Source: Bacteroidota bacterium
GTDB lineage: Bacteria; Bacteroidota; Bacteroidia; Chitinophagales; Chitinophagaceae
Assembly: GCA_018267615.1 (NCBI GenBank)
Contig: JAFDYD010000009.1
Location: forward strand, 35,639-72,538
Direction of reading: 5' to 3'
DNA length: 36,900 bases
Positions 34,601-36,900 of this stretch are shown piece by piece. The notes below the pieces were generated by a model. It saw only the letters and a program-made list of their open reading frames with translations. It did not search any database and had not been told where the DNA came from. Position 1 is the stretch's first letter; each line of letters begins with the position of its first letter. Both the position numbers and the translations under genes were made by a program.

Positions 34601-36689
34601 GATATTTCGTGCTGACTATCGCGTCCGCATTCAAATCAAAACTGATATCCTCGTTATGAATGGACGATTGAATATTGCCTTTGCCATTTTGCAGGTTGGC
34701 ATCGAGTACCAGGTCCTTATAATCATATCCCTTGACAACACCGTCGGTCAAACGTGCATGGATAACCGAATTCATGGTTTTATAATCGTAGCCGGTTCCT
34801 TTTGCTGTAACATCAACACTTACTTTTCCCAATAAACTATCCTGCTTCAGGATATATCCCAGATCGAGTCCATTTGTTTTTACAGTAGCATCGTAAGATT
34901 TGTTTTTAATATTCATCGTGCCTGCAATATCTGCATGGCCGTTGCTGGTAGCCGCATTCAGCGCAACGATGAACTGGTTGAAGTCGCCTTTGAATGATCC
35001 TTTAACACTGATTCTTTCCGGAATACGGATGCTCGCAGGAATTGATTTTGCGGGAACAATATTTTGAATGTCGTTTCTTGTTGAGGTGAATTTGGATAAA
35101 ACAATATCGTATGTTGATTTACCTACATCCGGTAAACCTTTCACCCTTCCGGAAATCTGAATAGATGTATTTTTCAAACCGGATACTTCTAGGTTCGGTA
35201 TGCGAAGATCTTTTACCAGTCCTTTCAAACTTCCATTCACGTGAAGCAAACTGTTTTCATTTCCTTTTAATTGCAGCGCAAGCGAAGGAACAAATGCCAA
35301 TATATCGCGAGCTGAAATGGTAGAATGATCAAGGGTGATATCCGTATTTATTTCTCCGGGATGTTTTGACATCATATCCGCAGATTCATAGGTAATAAGT
35401 GACTGAGTTTTTATCGTCGATTGTTTTGTTTGAACGATAAAGTTTTTCAATTGCGCCTGGTGGTTATCATAGGATGCAACCGTCGATAATCTTTTTAATT
35501 CGAATCCACTTTTCTCCGAAAAAGAAATTTGTTTGATATCACCTGCATATCCGTCGGAACCTATACTCAAATCATCAGCATCGACAACTGCATGATCGAT
35601 TTTTAAATGGTTATAGTCCATCCCTTTTGCCAGCGGCTTTTTATTATCGTCATCATAGGCAAATGAATTATTATCGATACTCAAATTCGCCAGATCAAAT
35701 TTCCAGGTCGCACTATTCGCTGAAGTATCGGCAACGTTTTCTTTTTTATTTTTTGTAGTCGGATTCTTATCAAACTTTATTACGGTTATCGTATTCTTTA
35801 TTTCAAGTTGCTTTAATCTGAAATATAATTTTTGCAGGTCGGTGGTGTCCGATTCAATTTTGATTGAACCCAATTGAATGTTTGCATTCATCGCGGTAGG
35901 ATCGTTGCGATAGTTCAACCCGATATCATTGAGTCCAACAGTTCCCAATTGCAGCGAAATAGGCTGAGAAGATTGATTGTGTTGATTAACCGTGTCAAGC
36001 ACTTTCTTAAAAACAAGTATTGGCTGATATTGGCGGACATTCCCCTTTACACCAGATAAACTAATATCCTGGATATTATAAATAAAATGATCGGGATCAA
36101 AAGTCTTGATATGCGTTTCAAAATCTCCAATAAAAACATGAATATCATTTCCCGATGCATCGTCCCGGTAAGTAGCAGCAATTTTTTGCAAATGAATTTT
36201 TCCAATTGAAAACTTCATTGCACTGGCAGTATCAGCTGGCTTCGTTGGCGAGGAATCTTTACTGGCGAAAGCGTTGATGATATATTGAAAATTAAAAGTC
36301 GAATCCGGTAACACTCGGTTAACCTTCACCGTTACCTGGTCCAGATCGATCTCGTTTAGCACTACTTGCTTTTGCAATAATTTGAACATGCTGATATCAA
36401 CTTCTATTTTGCCCCCATATAAAAGCGTATCCTTGCGCATATCCTCCAGGTAAATATTCTTTAGAATTATTTTTTGGGGGAATCCAATATACAGGTCGCC
36501 GATCTCGACGCGCGTATGAAGTTTTGATTCGAGATAAGACACAATTTTTTTCCGTGCAAAATTTTGCACCATAGGCGTGCGAATCAGCACAATGATAGTG
36601 ATGAGAAGTATGATGATAACAAGAGCCGTTATCATGATGATACGATAAACTCTCCGCAGAACCTTTTTCACGCGTGGATTGATAGTCAT
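31656..36689 (-). CDS. tamB: TamB: inner-membrane-anchored translocation/assembly module
   Basis: A 1677-residue AsmA-family protein. A signal anchor lies at about 15-37 (IIMITALVIIILLITIIVLI), followed by RKKIVSYLESKLHTRVEIGD, the usual N-terminal block. A very long beta-rich periplasmic region follows that would form a hydrophobic groove spanning the envelope. The C-terminal TamB/DUF490 domain (about 1230-1650) includes GNYELESGAYSVSL, the FKQKLPFLVNLKMSGELLKP block, RFVSENPF and DVAVSKKLFNDRIRVSVGSNF. It is first in the tamB-tamL pair. TamB proteins are linked to outer-membrane protein insertion and to anterograde phospholipid transport. It is longer than E. coli TamB (about 1260), as is usual in Bacteroidota. 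Confidence 0.93.
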   Translation of the reverse strand: MTINPRVKKVLRRVYRIIMITALVIIILLITIIVLIRTPMVQNFARKKIVSYLESKLHTRVEIGDLYIGFPQKIILKNIYLEDMRKDTLLYGGKIEVDISMFKLLQKQVVLNEIDLDQVTVKVNRVLPDSTFNFQYIINAFASKDSSPTKPADTASAMKFSIGKIHLQKIAATYRDDASGNDIHVFIGDFETHIKTFDPDHFIYNIQDISLSGVKGNVRQYQPILVFKKVLDTVNQHNQSSQPISLQLGTVGLNDIGLNYRNDPTAMNANIQLGSIKIESDTTDLQKLYFRLKQLEIKNTITVIKFDKNPTTKNKKENVADTSANSATWKFDLANLSIDNNSFAYDDDNKKPLAKGMDYNHLKIDHAVVDADDLSIGSDGYAGDIKQISFSEKSGFELKRLSTVASYDNHQAQLKNFIVQTKQSTIKTQSLITYESADMMSKHPGEINTDITLDHSTISARDILAFVPSLALQLKGNENSLLHVNGSLKGLVKDLRIPNLEVSGLKNTSIQISGRVKGLPDVGKSTYDIVLSKFTSTRNDIQNIVPAKSIPASIRIPERISVKGSFKGDFNQFIVALNAATSNGHADIAGTMNIKNKSYDATVKTNGLDLGYILKQDSLLGKVSVDVTAKGTGYDYKTMNSVIHARLTDGVVKGYDYKDLVLDANLQNGKGNIQSSIHNEDISFDLNADAIVSTKYPAVKLKLVVDTLNPHALHLLEDTLHIKLKLDVDFASTNPDSLDGNLKLYDVIFTDSGHRITPDTLVLIASRKESEQDIHLHAEMLDIDWRGQYKLTEVSQALQQTVNKYYELPGLKKENITPENWQLQFSFHPSPVVLAYMPSLKGSDSVHAVLQFNSQANDLDFALNAPLIRLNDQAIHKLNIAARTSDSAIHYNINVAGAGKQGFEIHQSIVRGYMSHNQIINTIDLKDTKNKDRYIIGGRAIRVPHGIKFSFNADSLLLNYEKWDVVKDNFVQYDSTGLIVHDLRLSSDEQLVTMNSATPSGAAPLGIEFDNFRIKTLMSFAEQDSLLLDGVLNGNVHIKNILSKPVFTSDLAIDDLAYKKDTIGDIIVKVNNEQANAFAANISLKGHENDVQLNGTYYTGENKMDMKLDLHKLNLASIKPFTGEHVKDISGNLLGSMRATGNLSEFVLNGGLHFDNAYIIPTISGEKLRLPSDTIEFDNDGFNFTQFTMLDSAGDKAILDGNVYTKNFKDYKFDLSLGVYNFRLVNAPKEPNRLFYGKLNLDAFVDMTGNTNSPKINAGVHVNKQTDFTLILPSNDPEVQEREGVVIFTDSLHHVDTLLLRRTLDSLSRVSELKGLDIAATIETDSSAQFTMIIDERNGDALTVRGRASLAGGIDKSGKTSLTGNYELESGAYSVSLSILKRKFNIQRGSTITWTGDPTAANIDITATYEVNTASIDLIERQLAGRSPDEVNRFKQKLPFLVNLKMSGELLKPVIKFDITLPADQLTLWPEVETKLQQIRTDESEMNKQVFALLLLNRFVSENPFESSSGNTDAATLARQSVSKILSDQINQLAGSLVQGVDINFDLVSDKDYSTGQGITQTRLDVAVSKKLFNDRIRVSVGSNFQLENTYQNQNSSNIAGDVSVDYRLSQDGRYMVRAYRKDQYETIVEGQVVETGVSFILTLDYDQFSELFRRKKKADPVLPPHTGHKKTSNTDK

Positions 36690-36876
36690 AATTCGATAGT
36701 TCTGTTAAGCAAAGAACAGGCCTTGTTTTTTAAATCCTGGATCTTTCGCTACAAAAAATTCTCCCTTTAAAAAATTCTTGTAATAATTGGATTTACTAAT
36801 CAGAACCGGAAACAGATGTTTTGAAAAGAGTAAAAATAGCTTAAGTAGAAAAGATGTAGAAAAAAATCCACTAAAG

Positions 36877-36900
36877 TTATGATCTCTTCTTCGCGGCTTT
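36877..36900 (-). CDS. Possible 3' end of a gene running off the window
   Basis: On the minus strand the last 24 bp can be read as a Lys/Ala-rich tail KAAKKRS followed by TAA (36877-36879). Such tails are common at protein C-termini, and the gene would be tandem with tamB. Only seven residues are visible, so product and even reality are uncertain. Between it and tamB (36690-36876) nothing else is recognisable. Confidence 0.25.
   Translation of the reverse strand, partial: KAAKKRS

Noticed and set aside
36709..36722. GG-N10-GC sigma-54-like site upstream of tamB on the minus strand
   Set aside because: Half-sites are weaker (AGGCC) and it would leave only about 8 nt of leader; GG-N10-GC alone is expected many times by chance.
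1..36900. rRNA, tRNA, insertion sequences and defence systems
   Set aside because: None was recognised on either strand by inspection; no transposase, terminal inverted repeats with target duplications, or known defence proteins.

Overview
The window looks like a chromosomal segment of a Bacteroidota bacterium, most likely Chitinophagaceae. The grounds are the AT-rich composition with little Shine-Dalgarno signal, TAnnTTTG-like -7 elements, a lipoprotein TamA (TamL) coupled to a giant TamB, a minimal MlaE-MlaF-MlaD set, and many long intergenic inverted repeats. No rRNA, tRNA, CRISPR array, prophage or insertion sequence was recognised, so this reads as core or near-core chromosome.

Layout. 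64-1757 (-): an exported formylglycine-generating-enzyme lipoprotein and a small unknown protein. 1965-3047 (+): DNA topoisomerase IB. 3226-7630 (-): a sigma-54 unit, with rpoN first, then an NtrC-type activator, then a soluble REC-PAS-histidine kinase. 7850-11314 (-): mlaE-mlaF-mlaD and an AI-2E-type permease. 11610-13530: a small envelope/stress-type cluster (YtxH, holin-like, unknown, DUF937-like, and a 48-residue Lmo0937-type membrane protein). 13979-15514 (+): a stand-alone receiver, a candidate sigma-54-driven ~80-nt leader or small RNA ending in a strong terminator, a 48-residue basic ORF and ku. 15618-24350 (-): a 2910-residue NdvB-like cyclic beta-1,2-glucan synthase. 24915-25780 (-): a YihY-family gene broken by one base in a homopolymer. 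26054-28424 (+): a PPOX-like protein and an AsmA/TamB-like protein. 28511-36689 (-): phosphoglycerate mutase, then tamL and tamB, which overlap by 4 bp.

Themes. Much of the window serves the envelope: Mla lipid transport, TamL/TamB, the glucan synthase, the holin/YtxH cluster and the AsmA-like protein. A second theme is sigma-54 control. The factor, its activator and a kinase lie together, and the best sigma-54 promoter look-alike in the intergenic DNA sits before the small-RNA/ku segment. A third theme is intergenic architecture. Most convergent junctions carry long, near-perfect hairpins of 25-44 bp per arm. At least two belong to one family and share the same single mismatch, and several touch or overlap stop codons. 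A REP-like cluster of four CGTCCCGTAGGGACG-type palindromes fills a 564-bp gene-free stretch.
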